Assembly: GCF_000620805.1 (NCBI RefSeq)
Contig: NZ_KK211187.1
Location: forward strand, 529,957-593,956
Direction: 5' to 3'
Length of the DNA stretch: 64,000 nt
DNA from: Exiguobacterium undae DSM 14481
GTDB taxonomy: Bacteria > Bacillota > Bacilli > Exiguobacteriales > Exiguobacteriaceae
Positions 27,569 to 36,028 of the stretch are shown here, in pieces (the stretch's first letter is position 1; the number at the start of each line of letters is the position of its first letter). The notes below the pieces were generated by a model. It had not been told where the DNA came from, did no database searches, and saw nothing but the letters and a program-made list of their open reading frames with translations. Made by a program: the position numbers and the translations under genes.

Positions 27569-28441
27569 CCAATCAAGAAGATTAGTTTTTTTTCTTAAAA
27601 GAATTTGTTTGTACTCATTCATATTTAAAATATCAAACAACAAATAAGCCTTTTTATACGAATCTCTTATTTCAGAATCGTCTGCATTTATTAGTTCTAG
27701 CGCATAAGCTTTTTGATAATATAACTGCCCTAATAAAGACATATCTTTAAATTGAAGGCACGATTGAATACCATCATTAATATATTTTAAAGCTTCTGCT
27801 GGCTTATTTAATTCAATTAAAACTTTTGACGCATTATATAAAATTCTTATTTTCTCTACTAACAAATCGTCACTTTCGAAGTTGAGATTAATCAATTCTT
27901 CATATGTTCGTAAGCCGTGCACATAATGACGTTTTTCGTAATATAAAGTTGCGATAGCAGATTTCAAGCGAAGTAACATTTTAGGAGAGTAATAAAGAGT
28001 TGCATATTTATCTGCTAACAATTGAAGCTCTACAATACAGGTTCTATAGTCAATCTTATTCATTCGATAAGCAGTTATATGAAGATAGTAAGAGTAGAGA
28101 GAAATCAGTTCTTGATCGAAATTCAATTGCTTAATTTTTTCTTTAGCTTCTCTATATATCAAATCATATTGTTGATTTTGAAAAAGTATTAATAACCTAT
28201 CGTCAGTTAATCTAATGGAATCAACGTGCTCATTTTGATTCAAAAATATTGTTATAGGCACTTGTAACTTTCTTGATAGAGCATATAACAAATCAACTGT
28301 TGGAGAATGTGTGCCGCTCTCAATCTTACTGATTTCCGCTTGGCTACAAATCCCATTCGCCAAATCCTTCTGGGTCAGATTATGTTTCTTACGGAGACGG
28401 CGAAGGGCGAGACCAATCTGCGGTGTCGTGAATTGATCCAT
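27560..28441 (-). CDS. plcR: PlcR-family quorum-sensing transcription regulator
   Basis: 293 residues (PlcR is 285). N-terminal XRE-type helix-turn-helix (LRRLRKKHNLTQKDLANGICSQAEISKIESG, ~13-43) and a TPR-type helical domain that in RNPP regulators binds the pheromone. Resemblance to PlcR runs to the C-terminus, e.g. the KIDYRTCIVEL helix and LLGQLYYQKAYALE...KKAYLLFDILNM. The GTP-free cytoplasmic regulator would be activated by re-imported peptide from the converging precursor gene. AGGA lies nine bases before ATG 28441. Most of the gene is AT-rich, but the first ~20 codons have normal composition. Confidence 0.88.
   Translation of the reverse strand: MDQFTTPQIGLALRRLRKKHNLTQKDLANGICSQAEISKIESGTHSPTVDLLYALSRKLQVPITIFLNQNEHVDSIRLTDDRLLILFQNQQYDLIYREAKEKIKQLNFDQELISLYSYYLHITAYRMNKIDYRTCIVELQLLADKYATLYYSPKMLLRLKSAIATLYYEKRHYVHGLRTYEELINLNFESDDLLVEKIRILYNASKVLIELNKPAEALKYINDGIQSCLQFKDMSLLGQLYYQKAYALELINADDSEIRDSYKKAYLLFDILNMNEYKQILLRKKTNLLDWLR
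27567..27594 (+). terminator. Terminator of the pheromone gene
   Basis: ACCAATC / GATTAGT stem followed by eight Ts; it lies inside the 3' end of the convergent plcR-like gene. Confidence 0.7.
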
Positions 28442-28478
28442 CGGGTTCTGTCCTTTCTGTCCAGTGGATTTGAGAAAT

Positions 28479-28506
28479 GATTCCCTTTTCATTATAGAAG
28501 GGAATC
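28479..28506 (-). promoter_or_regulatory. plcR-like promoter overlapped by a 9-bp inverted repeat
   Basis: GATTCCCTT (28479-28487) and AAGGGAATC (28498-28506) flank a TATAAT -10 (minus strand, 28496-28491); TTGGTG lies 18 bases upstream as a possible -35. The repeat straddles the -10, so a bound protein should repress. Autoregulation is inferred. Confidence 0.55.
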
Positions 28507-28587
28507 TGATGAGACACCAATCTTTTACTTCTAAAGTTCGTCAACGTGTTGTCTGCCATTTCAAACGAAAAGAAAGGGGTAACTCCT

Positions 28588-28734
28588 ATGAATCTCACCT
28601 TTAAAGAATCGCGCCGAACCATGACTTCTTCGGGCTGGTGCTTAAATGCTGCTCATGTCTCGGTCGCACCCTTGGCAAGTCGGGAAATGGACCGGATCAA
28701 ACCACCGGCGAAACGTGAATTAAAAACTTCATAA
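28588..28734 (+). CDS. 48-residue peptide, candidate RiPP precursor or leader peptide
   Basis: Starts at ATG after AAAGGGG. A basic N-terminal half (FKESRR) is followed by a TSSGWCLNAAHVSVAPLAS segment with a single Trp and Cys, then a basic tail. It is divergent from the plcR-like gene and is followed by a terminator-like hairpin, then by a protein of unknown type and a methyltransferase. Short peptide, attenuator and modifying enzyme fit a RiPP layout, but no known class is recognised. It might also be a regulatory leader peptide. Confidence 0.45.
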   Translation: MNLTFKESRRTMTSSGWCLNAAHVSVAPLASREMDRIKPPAKRELKTS

Positions 28735-28750
28735 CGACGTCTCTCGACGT

Positions 28751-28786
28751 GGCTTCATTCCGTCACCGGTCTGAAGCCTTTTTTAT
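28751..28786 (+). terminator. Terminator/attenuator after the 48-residue peptide
   Basis: GGCTTCA / TGAAGCC stem with a 14-base loop and six Ts. Placed between the peptide gene and the next two genes, it could limit their read-through expression. Confidence 0.65.
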
Positions 28787-28812
28787 CATCATCAACTGAA
28801 AGGAGTGGGCAT

Positions 28813-30024
28813 ATGATTGGATTAACGATTCTTTCCGAAAGCCAAGGTTGGTTGCATCAACTTGATCCGACCCCTGAGCTCATCACGTTTTGTGAACAGC
28901 ATCGTTTTTCGATGGATCGTTATGATTACGATCAGCATACGTTTTTGGATTTACTCGATTATATGGAGTTTCAAGAATTCGAACACTATTTATTTATCTT
29001 ACGCGGACCGGGTGAACGGACGCTGCGACTCGTCGCGTATTTACAACAACGGATGTTGCATGTCCAGTTCCACTTGATGAATGAACGGGGCGACGTGTTA
29101 TTTGGGGATCCGTATTTCTTGAACGGAGGGCAGGTGCCGCTTGAAACATCCTACGTTTCTGAGCAACCGATTGCCTTACAAGATGCCTTGATGTCGTTGT
29201 TCACAGGTGTCTATCCGGATGCGGCGTCGCGTCATCCGCAACCGTTACGTCATGTCTACGTCGAGGAGACGGCATTACTGGACTCGATTGAGCCGTCCTT
29301 GTTTGATCAGATGACGATCAACAGCCTGCTTTACATCGATCAGTCGACCCGCCACGATTTGCCGGTGATTGAATTGATGAGTCGGACACCGGTCTTGCTG
29401 GCATTTTCCGATACGTTGCCGTTTGACATCAAGGAACGACTGGCAGCATTTGATCGCCAGGCGTTGCAGCGAGCGTTTCAGCAGTGGCATGACACAGGGA
29501 TCATTTCGAACGAGGAACACCGTGCCGGGATCATGGATTATGCGACGCTTGCCGGACTGACCGTGTCCCATCGTTTGTTTATCTGTAATTGCGGAATTTT
29601 CGCGGATTACGGGCAACGTCTCCAACTTAGTGACACGTTTGCCGTCAATGTGTGTCAGTTGCGCGAACGGCAACGGGAACAGCTCGAGGCGCTTGCACCG
29701 GTTGCGCAACTGACGCTTTATCCGCTCTTGTTCCAATTGGCCTCCGCTTTTAAAGGAACAAGTCGATTCGTGACACCGTACAGTGATCTTGAACTGCCCC
29801 GAACGGACGGGAAGATTGGTCCGCTGTCGATGGTCGGTATTCAAAACACGGAAGGCTGTTTTGCGTTTGAACTGACGACAAACCAACTGTTTGAGACGGA
29901 TGAAATGTTTCTTGCGATCCTCGAAGCCGATCAAAAAGAACGGTTCGATATCTTGCCGGAACGGCTGGGGGAAGACTATGAAGCGGCCATACAGACTTAT
30001 AAGGAGTTGATTTATCATGGATGA
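28813..30024 (+). CDS. Protein of unknown function in peptide/methyltransferase cluster
   Basis: 403 residues, soluble, acidic, no signal peptide or membrane segment. I recognise no family: no YcaO, radical-SAM, lanthionine or ThiF motif is seen. A short cysteine element C-N-C lies near residue 260. AAAGGAG precedes the ATG, and the next gene starts eight bases before this stop, so the two products are probably made together. A peptide-maturation role is inferred only from context. Confidence 0.6.
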   Translation: MIGLTILSESQGWLHQLDPTPELITFCEQHRFSMDRYDYDQHTFLDLLDYMEFQEFEHYLFILRGPGERTLRLVAYLQQRMLHVQFHLMNERGDVLFGDPYFLNGGQVPLETSYVSEQPIALQDALMSLFTGVYPDAASRHPQPLRHVYVEETALLDSIEPSLFDQMTINSLLYIDQSTRHDLPVIELMSRTPVLLAFSDTLPFDIKERLAAFDRQALQRAFQQWHDTGIISNEEHRAGIMDYATLAGLTVSHRLFICNCGIFADYGQRLQLSDTFAVNVCQLRERQREQLEALAPVAQLTLYPLLFQLASAFKGTSRFVTPYSDLELPRTDGKIGPLSMVGIQNTEGCFAFELTTNQLFETDEMFLAILEADQKERFDILPERLGEDYEAAIQTYKELIYHG

Positions 30025-30760
30025 GCGACCGCTGTTTGGTCCATTCTCAAGAAAAGGGAGCTACTCTCGTGTTGAGGTCCTCGATAACTTGTTTGCCGAT
30101 GACCGCTTCGTCGCCTTGTATCAAGAAACTGTTGCCTTGCCGGAAATTGATGAATTGATGTTATACCGCCGTTATCTTCGAAAAGAAGACCGCGTTCTTT
30201 TATACGGAACGTTTTCTCCTGACCTGTTTAATACGTTATGCCAAGAAGGCTATGACCTGTATTTGGTCGAACCGGAACTGAACCGGATCACGGGCATCTC
30301 GTCTCGTTATATGGACCGCGTCTATGGGCTGAGTAATGAGTTGGTCGATGTGATGGGCAGCGGGGCGTTTGATAAAATCGTGTTGCCGGGGACGACGATT
30401 GCGCGGTATTCACGAGGGGAGTTGTTGTTGTTTTTCCGGAATGTTCGACAGCTGTTGACGCCGGCGGGGCAATTGCTCGTCAACATCCACAATGCGAGGT
30501 ATTTAAAAACACACGTCCAACCGATTGCGTCACGACGCATTCAAGATTGTACATTGTTTTACGGGCAAAAAGTCGACCGCAACCGTCTGATCTTTAATTT
30601 ATATTTGAAATCAGGTAATGATGAAAAGGTCAGTTATGCGATTGAACATCTGTATGAGCCGGACACCTTATTCGAATTTGCGAAACTATCACGTTATACA
30701 GGCAGGACACTGTATGCGGGAAAAACCGTCAGTATTCTTGAACTCGATAAAATAGGTTAA
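30017..30760 (+). CDS. Class I SAM-dependent methyltransferase-like protein
   Basis: 247 residues. The Rossmann pattern of class I methyltransferases is visible though degenerate: DRVLLYGTFSPDLFNTL (motif I region, lacking the usual GxGxG), YDLYLVEPELNR (acidic residue after strand 2), FDKIVLPGT (motif II) and LLTPAGQLLVNIHN (motif III). Overlaps the upstream gene by eight bases. Could methylate the 48-residue peptide or a small molecule. Confidence 0.6.
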   Translation: MDERPLFGPFSRKGSYSRVEVLDNLFADDRFVALYQETVALPEIDELMLYRRYLRKEDRVLLYGTFSPDLFNTLCQEGYDLYLVEPELNRITGISSRYMDRVYGLSNELVDVMGSGAFDKIVLPGTTIARYSRGELLLFFRNVRQLLTPAGQLLVNIHNARYLKTHVQPIASRRIQDCTLFYGQKVDRNRLIFNLYLKSGNDEKVSYAIEHLYEPDTLFEFAKLSRYTGRTLYAGKTVSILELDKIG

Positions 30761-30769
30761 AATCAATCG

Positions 30770-30800
30770 ATTCTGTATCCACTGGATGCAGAATTTTTTA
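30770..30800 (+). terminator. Terminator of the peptide/methyltransferase cluster
   Basis: ATTCTGTATCC / GGATGCAGAAT stem (one wobble) with a three-base loop and six Ts. Confidence 0.85.
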
Positions 30801-30943
30801 GCAACTAAAAATAGTTCTTCAAATTAATTGAAATATTTTCTATACTGGTTTCAATAGGTCTAAAGGTGGGGTAATAAAAAGAGCAGTCCTTAATTGTCAG
30901 AAATTTTAACGCCATCAAGAAAATCGGAGGATAGGTAAACGTT

Positions 30944-31255
30944 ATGGATGAAAAGACGACACAAGCACGGCAAGACAGTTGTTTATCCTTTATTACGACG
31001 TTGTTTCCAGAGGAAACCTTTCAGTTCGTTGAACAGCAGACATATCCGGACGCTTTTGGACATACCGGAACGCATATTACGTTCAAATCCGCCTTACGTG
31101 AGTTAAAGCTCAGTTTTGTCAGCCAAGCGCACAGTCGCTTCGAGCGGGTCTTTTTAGCGGAAAAAACATCGGCATCACCCTTTTTCAGCCGGATGATGGA
31201 AGCGACATATGAAGATGGTCAGTTATACATTCATCACGTTTTGAAGTCCGATTGA
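30944..31255 (+). CDS. Small cytoplasmic protein of unknown function
   Basis: 103 residues, no membrane segment, mixed alpha/beta composition; family not recognised. GGAGG lies about a dozen bases before the ATG. Monocistronic between two terminators and converging on an XRE regulator. Confidence 0.6.
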   Translation: MDEKTTQARQDSCLSFITTLFPEETFQFVEQQTYPDAFGHTGTHITFKSALRELKLSFVSQAHSRFERVFLAEKTSASPFFSRMMEATYEDGQLYIHHVLKSD

Positions 31256-31260
31256 CGCAC

Positions 31261-31319
31261 AAAAAAACACGATGAGACGTGGACAGGAATTCTCCTATCC
31301 GCGTCTCATCGTGTTTTTT
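31261..31319. terminator. Bidirectional terminator
   Basis: AAAAAACACGATGAGACG pairs with CGTCTCATCGTGTTTTTT between convergent genes. Confidence 0.92.
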
Positions 31320-31737
31320 AGGTTTTAATTGACTGAAGTCCTTGCTGTAACGCTTGATTGACCGACGTCGCCATATGATCCCGCACCTCTTGTGTGAGTA
31401 AGCGACCGTTGAAGTACACTTCATTCGACAGTGTCAGATGGACAAGGATATCTTCTAAGACGGGCTTGAAATCGAGCGGCTGGGTTGGCTCGAGGGACTG
31501 GTCGATAAACTCCTGCAACGAAGGATGTTGGACATACTTCGGATCAATGAGATCGATCACCGTCGTGTTCAAGGCCATAGCTAATCGTTCCAATACCTGT
31601 GTCGTGGGAATTCGTTGTCCCCGTTCATAGGCCGAGATGGAAGTAACAGTTTCACCACACCGTTCTGCTAAATGTTTTTGAGTGTACCGGTGTTGTTTTC
31701 GTAGTTGCATGATTTTTTTTCCGAGAGCACGATTCAC
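31318..31737 (-). CDS. XRE-family transcriptional regulator
   Basis: 139 residues: N-terminal helix-turn-helix (KKIMQLRKQHRYTQKHLAERCGETVTSISAYERGQR) and a helical C-terminal half of unknown ligand. GTG 31737 is preferred because AGGAG is nine bases upstream; a TTG at 31746 overlaps that site. A TATAAT -10 (31773-31768, minus) sits in the repeat GTAC-ATTATA-GTAC, a possible autoregulatory operator. Confidence 0.8.
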   Translation of the reverse strand: MNRALGKKIMQLRKQHRYTQKHLAERCGETVTSISAYERGQRIPTTQVLERLAMALNTTVIDLIDPKYVQHPSLQEFIDQSLEPTQPLDFKPVLEDILVHLTLSNEVYFNGRLLTQEVRDHMATSVNQALQQGLQSIKT

Positions 31738-31967
31738 AGTACTCAACTCCTATTCTTACATCCGTACATTATAGTACTAAATAACCATTTTCATTATATC
31801 GCAAACCTTTGAAATGTAAAAAAAAGTTTTACATAAAAAATAATTGCATGATTATGTATGTAATGGATTTAAAATTCAGGCGATTTTCATGATTTTGTCT
31901 ATTTCGGTAAGGGCAGGAAAGGAGAACATGCTATTCTAATGAAAGAAATAGTAATGGAGGTTCAGGT

Positions 31968-32468
31968 GTGATGAAAAAAATTCCTTGGTCAGGTTATGTG
32001 ACGTTACTTGTCTTGATTATTTTGTTTGTAGCGAGTTCGATGCCGTATGAAGAACAGTCACTCAAACCGGGTTTATCCCGTTATGTTAATTTAGATTTTG
32101 TGGAGCAGCTGCGATTCATCTCGTTTGATTACAACGGGGAAGTCAGTGTGGCGGCGCTTGGAGCATCGGGATTCGTTGAGTTTTTCATTCGTAAGGCCGC
32201 ACATGTCTCGATTTTTATCGTCCTCGGTATCGCGTTGATTGATTTAACGATTCGCTTAGTGCGTCCTGTCCCGCTGGCTGCTGTATTTGCCTATACGTTA
32301 GCGATTACGATTGCCGTATTTGACGAATTCCATCAGATTCTGACCGGTGGACGGACCGGATTGATCCACGATGTGTTGCTCGATGGAACAGGCGCATTAA
32401 TCGGAATTCTCTTCTATCTGTTGATTTGGAAAAAACGACCAAACCATCAACCGGTTCGTTCTACGTAA
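31968..32468 (+). CDS. VanZ-like membrane protein 2
   Basis: 166 residues, about four membrane segments, and the same VFDEFHQILTGGRTGLIHDVLLDGTGA signature as the protein at 17,834; the shared SSMxYExQSLxP N-terminal motif shows they are paralogues. GGAGG lies upstream of the double ATG. Function unknown beyond the family. Confidence 0.85.
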   Translation: MMKKIPWSGYVTLLVLIILFVASSMPYEEQSLKPGLSRYVNLDFVEQLRFISFDYNGEVSVAALGASGFVEFFIRKAAHVSIFIVLGIALIDLTIRLVRPVPLAAVFAYTLAITIAVFDEFHQILTGGRTGLIHDVLLDGTGALIGILFYLLIWKKRPNHQPVRST

Positions 32469-32564
32469 GTCTTCGGTCCTAGTTTTTTTTTGACGGTAGC
32501 AGGTTTTGCTTGGTTGAGGTCGAATCCTTAAGGCTAACACCATTAACCAAAAGGAGAGAATCGT

Positions 32565-33557
32565 ATGAAAACACCTCATCTATTGATTACAAGTGCCGGG
32601 CGTCGTGCAAAACTGGTCGACTATTTTGTCAGAGACTGGACGACCGGTCGTGTCAGTACGGCTGATTGTAATCCGTTGGCCGCCGCATTGTACATGACGC
32701 AGCACCACTATATCGTGCCGAAAATAGATGAGGTCGATTATATCGATCATCTGCTTCGGCTTTGTCAGACTGAAAAAGTGACGGCGATCCTGTCCTTGAT
32801 TGATCCGGAACTTGGTTTACTGGCAGAAGCAACCGAACGTTTTCAGGCAATCGGTGTGACGGTCATCGTCTCCTCTCACGAAGCGTGCCAGCTCTGTTTT
32901 GACAAGTACGCCATGTATGAATATTGTCTCAGTCGAGGCATCGCTCATGCGCAGACGTATCATTCGATGGAATCGTTCCGAGAAGCACTGGCTCTGTCCG
33001 AAATCAAGTTGCCTGTTTTCGTTAAACCGCGTAGCGGCAGTGCGAGCATTGAGGTCAGACGAGTCGAGACACTTGCAGAAGTCGAGCAACTATTTGCGAA
33101 AAATAGCGGATTGATCGTTCAGGAACTGTTAGTCGGTCAAGAGCTCGGGGTGGATGCCTACGTCGATTTGATTTCCGGCAAGGTCACATCCATCTTCGTC
33201 AAAGAGAAATTGACGATGCGAGCCGGAGAGACCGATAAAAGTCGATCCGTCGTCCGGGAAGATGTGTTCGAATTGGTCGAACAGGTGCTTGAACATTCCG
33301 GACTGATCGGTCCGCTGGATTTTGATTTGTTTGATGTCGATGGTACGTTGTATCTCTCGGAAATCAATCCACGGTTTGGCGGCGGTTATCCCCATGCCTA
33401 TGAATGCGGCGTCAATTTTCCGGCACAACTCTTCCGTAATCTTCAGCACGAGATCAATCCGCCGCACATCGGAAACTATACGAGCGACTTGTATATGTTA
33501 AAGCACGATACGATGACACTGGTCTCGGCAGCGGCGTTACAACAAATGAAACGTTGA
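32565..33557 (+). CDS. ATP-grasp enzyme, carbamoyl-phosphate-synthase-like
   Basis: 330 residues. N-terminal pre-ATP-grasp domain (LLITSAGRRAKLVDYF) and a C-terminal ATP-grasp fold: PVFVKPRSGSASIEV phosphate-binding loop, VQELLVGQELGVDAYVD, and metal-binding FDLFDVDGTLYLSEINPRFGGGYPH. Such stand-alone enzymes ligate a carboxylate to an amine and often occur in polysaccharide or peptide pathways. AAAGGAGAG precedes the ATG. Substrate unknown. Confidence 0.85.
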   Translation: MKTPHLLITSAGRRAKLVDYFVRDWTTGRVSTADCNPLAAALYMTQHHYIVPKIDEVDYIDHLLRLCQTEKVTAILSLIDPELGLLAEATERFQAIGVTVIVSSHEACQLCFDKYAMYEYCLSRGIAHAQTYHSMESFREALALSEIKLPVFVKPRSGSASIEVRRVETLAEVEQLFAKNSGLIVQELLVGQELGVDAYVDLISGKVTSIFVKEKLTMRAGETDKSRSVVREDVFELVEQVLEHSGLIGPLDFDLFDVDGTLYLSEINPRFGGGYPHAYECGVNFPAQLFRNLQHEINPPHIGNYTSDLYMLKHDTMTLVSAAALQQMKR

Positions 33558-33558
33558 A

Positions 33559-33602
33559 AAATAAGGAACTGATTTCATATAGAAATCAGTTCCTTATTTT
33601 TG
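33559..33602. terminator. Bidirectional terminator
   Basis: AAAATAAGGAACTGATTTC pairs perfectly with GAAATCAGTTCCTTATTTT. Confidence 0.95.
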
Positions 33603-33620
33603 TGTAGAAACAAATTATTA

Positions 33621-34379
33621 TTAAGAAATCGAAATCCGCGAGCGTTTTAAACACTGGACAGCCGATGTCCAACTGCCGAATAAGGCGTTGATCGTCGAGG
33701 TACTTGGAACAGACCGTCCTTCCGCCCATTTGCGGTAATGGATGATACTGAGGGACGGCAGCTCACGTTGCGCCTGCGTCAGAGCTTCGAGCACATCTTC
33801 CTCTACCCACTTCCGGCGAGGAGGGGCAATGTCAAGACAGGCGAGGGCATCGACCCACGACCCATATTTTCGGGCAATCGTCGCGACCGTCGGATGTCCG
33901 TTTTCCTGCGCCCAAATCGAGTAGGTCTGGGTCGTTAAGCGCGGAAGAACGTCCGATGCTTCGAGGAGTGCGTTGATGATGCGTTCTTCTGTCATGCAGA
34001 TTGAACGTGTCATCTCAATGTGTGCTTCCTCAAGGGCCCGTGACCATGACCCGAAACGCAGATTGATTAACGTCAATGAAGGACCGTGTTTTGCTTTGGC
34101 CCATTCGCGGTAGCTGTTGCTGTGGAATGGGTGCAACCGCTCCGATGCTTCCTTGATGAAGGCGAGGATTTCCTGATCCGAGTAATACGGCCGAATCGAT
34201 GACAGTCCGGCAGCATGTAACGCTTCACGCCATGAACCGAACACGTTGATGATCGTCGTGATGGAAGGAATTTCTTTTCCAGTCGACCAGCGGGCATACG
34301 TTTTGGCGTCTAAGGCAGGGTAAGCGATGCTGGCTTCGATTAAGCTGTCGATTACTTGTTGTTCTGTCCATTTCTTCAT
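33621..34379 (-). CDS. Four-repeat HNH-endonuclease-associated-repeat protein A
   Basis: 252 residues made almost only of four ~60-residue repeats, each ending FGSW-x2-AL or similar (FGSWREALHAAG, FGSWSRALEEA, YGSWVDALACL, FGSWTSAVQCL) after a TYxxWA(xx)G/NGxPS/T element. This matches the homing-endonuclease-associated (HNH_repeat) DNA-binding module, but no nuclease domain is present. A paralogue lies at 48,835, so the two bracket the polysaccharide locus. A DNA-binding or regulatory role is inferred. Confidence 0.7.
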   Translation of the reverse strand: MKKWTEQQVIDSLIEASIAYPALDAKTYARWSTGKEIPSITTIINVFGSWREALHAAGLSSIRPYYSDQEILAFIKEASERLHPFHSNSYREWAKAKHGPSLTLINLRFGSWSRALEEAHIEMTRSICMTEERIINALLEASDVLPRLTTQTYSIWAQENGHPTVATIARKYGSWVDALACLDIAPPRRKWVEEDVLEALTQAQRELPSLSIIHYRKWAEGRSVPSTSTINALFGSWTSAVQCLKRSRISIS

Positions 34380-34410
34380 GATGTTATACCCCTTTCATGT
34401 AGGTGTTCGT

Positions 34411-35700
34411 CTAGGTGTGGGTACTTTCTTGTGAGGTTGTGCGACGGCGTGTCGCATAAATCAGCAAACTGAGCCAAATGAAGTAAAATCCACTCGGTCG
34501 GACGAGTACGCTTTCTGTGAACTGAAGAAACAGCAACCAAAGACTGAGCACGAGCAAGGCAATCGATAAGGAATCATCATAACGGTAATCCCGAATCAAT
34601 CGAACGAGTATCAGGAGGAACGAAGCAAGATACATCAACAGACCGACGACACCCAATTCATACAGATAAACGATCGGCGTGCTGTGGAACGTATACAACG
34701 TGCTCGGACCAAGTTGTTCTTCGAGTCCAACAGCAGAAGAACCGAGTCCGTGTCCGAACCAAAGGCGGTCGGTGGAAGCCGCCATTCCCGCCTGCCAGAG
34801 TGCACTGCGCCCGTTGAGACTGATCACTTGTGAAAACAAGGCTTGGTTAAACGACATCGAGACAAGAACGATACCGGCGCCGAGCAAGTAAAGTGCCGTC
34901 ACTTGGTAGCGAAGCCGCTTCCGTTTTAACCGTAAGACGGTCGTCAGTAACGCAAGCAGGAAAAAGGAATAAATCCCGGTCTGGGAGGCACTCAGGATCA
35001 AACCAATCATGATCAGCAACAGGAAGCTTCCGAACAAGAGACAGGAACGCCATCTGTTCCGGGCAAGCGACTGCAGGACATACATCCAGGCGATGAGTCC
35101 ACCGGGAACGAGCCAAGCGGCAAAGGTGTTCGGATTATTCGTCAGGCTGGCCGAGCGGAGAAAGCTGCCTTGTTCCCCGACATACAGCTGAGATAAGGAA
35201 ACGGGACCAAACCGCAATGATTGAATGTTATCGATTGGTACATAATGTTGACCAAACGAAACGAGTAAGGCATATGCTGCAAGAAATAAGGCCTGATACA
35301 AGAGAATGAGGTTCATCAACTGAAACCAGCGAACGAATGGGCGAGCGGTAAGTGATAGGACGATGATGACAAAAAGCCACGTCGTAAACAGATGGAGTAA
35401 CGAAAGCGAAGAAGCGGTAGCTGGACGAAACAGAAAAACAAGCGTGTGAAAGGTGAGGTGGATCAAAAACAGGGTGACGAGTCGTTGCGTCAAAGCACGT
35501 GGTGGAAAATACAAGGGACGGGTGATGAGATAAAACGTCACGAACAGAACAAGATAGACAACGGCGATCCAGACGTTCCACTGATGCGGCAGGACTTCGT
35601 CCGTAAAAGATAACGGACGGGTCCATAAATCGATCGTTACCCAAAGTGCTAGGATGAATAAGCCAATCGATTCAGGTATATTGACTGATTTTAACATCAT
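34411..35700 (-). CDS. O-antigen ligase/polymerase-like membrane protein
   Basis: 429 residues, 10-12 membrane segments, with the large extracytoplasmic loop and GHGLGSSA / TFHSTPIVYLYELGVVG pattern of the Wzy_C (O-antigen ligase) family. It would polymerise or transfer lipid-linked sugar units on the outer membrane face. It points away from the main operon and is a second polymerase-type gene besides 39,864. Ribosome site weak. The gap 35,701-36,028 contains a TATAAT at 35,919 but no clear -35 and no convincing ORF. Confidence 0.8.
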   Translation of the reverse strand: MMLKSVNIPESIGLFILALWVTIDLWTRPLSFTDEVLPHQWNVWIAVVYLVLFVTFYLITRPLYFPPRALTQRLVTLFLIHLTFHTLVFLFRPATASSLSLLHLFTTWLFVIIVLSLTARPFVRWFQLMNLILLYQALFLAAYALLVSFGQHYVPIDNIQSLRFGPVSLSQLYVGEQGSFLRSASLTNNPNTFAAWLVPGGLIAWMYVLQSLARNRWRSCLLFGSFLLLIMIGLILSASQTGIYSFFLLALLTTVLRLKRKRLRYQVTALYLLGAGIVLVSMSFNQALFSQVISLNGRSALWQAGMAASTDRLWFGHGLGSSAVGLEEQLGPSTLYTFHSTPIVYLYELGVVGLLMYLASFLLILVRLIRDYRYDDSLSIALLVLSLWLLFLQFTESVLVRPSGFYFIWLSLLIYATRRRTTSQESTHT

Positions 35701-36028
35701 TACTAATCTCTATCCACCCTTCATATAGGACTTATTACCGAATTTCATACTTATTAATCATCAAATTGGTATTTACCCTTAATTTTATGAACATCATGCA
35801 GTTTATAGGGATGATTTTGATGAAACGGCGATCATTTTTATGTGAATCGTCTTTTTTTCGTGAATCAATCTTTTTCGGTGAGTTAACGATACGCGGGCAT
35901 AATGACTCCTCAAAAAAATATAATCATTTCCACCAAGCTCTAATTGTTTTGGTAGCCGTTTGGAAATAAGGTGTAACCATAACCAATGTCCATCCAACGT
36001 GTCAGGTAACGAGAAAGAGGTGAACAGC

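Noticed and set aside
35766-35969. 67-codon ORF before the polysaccharide operon
   Set aside because: No ribosome site, atypical composition, and it overlaps the probable promoter region.
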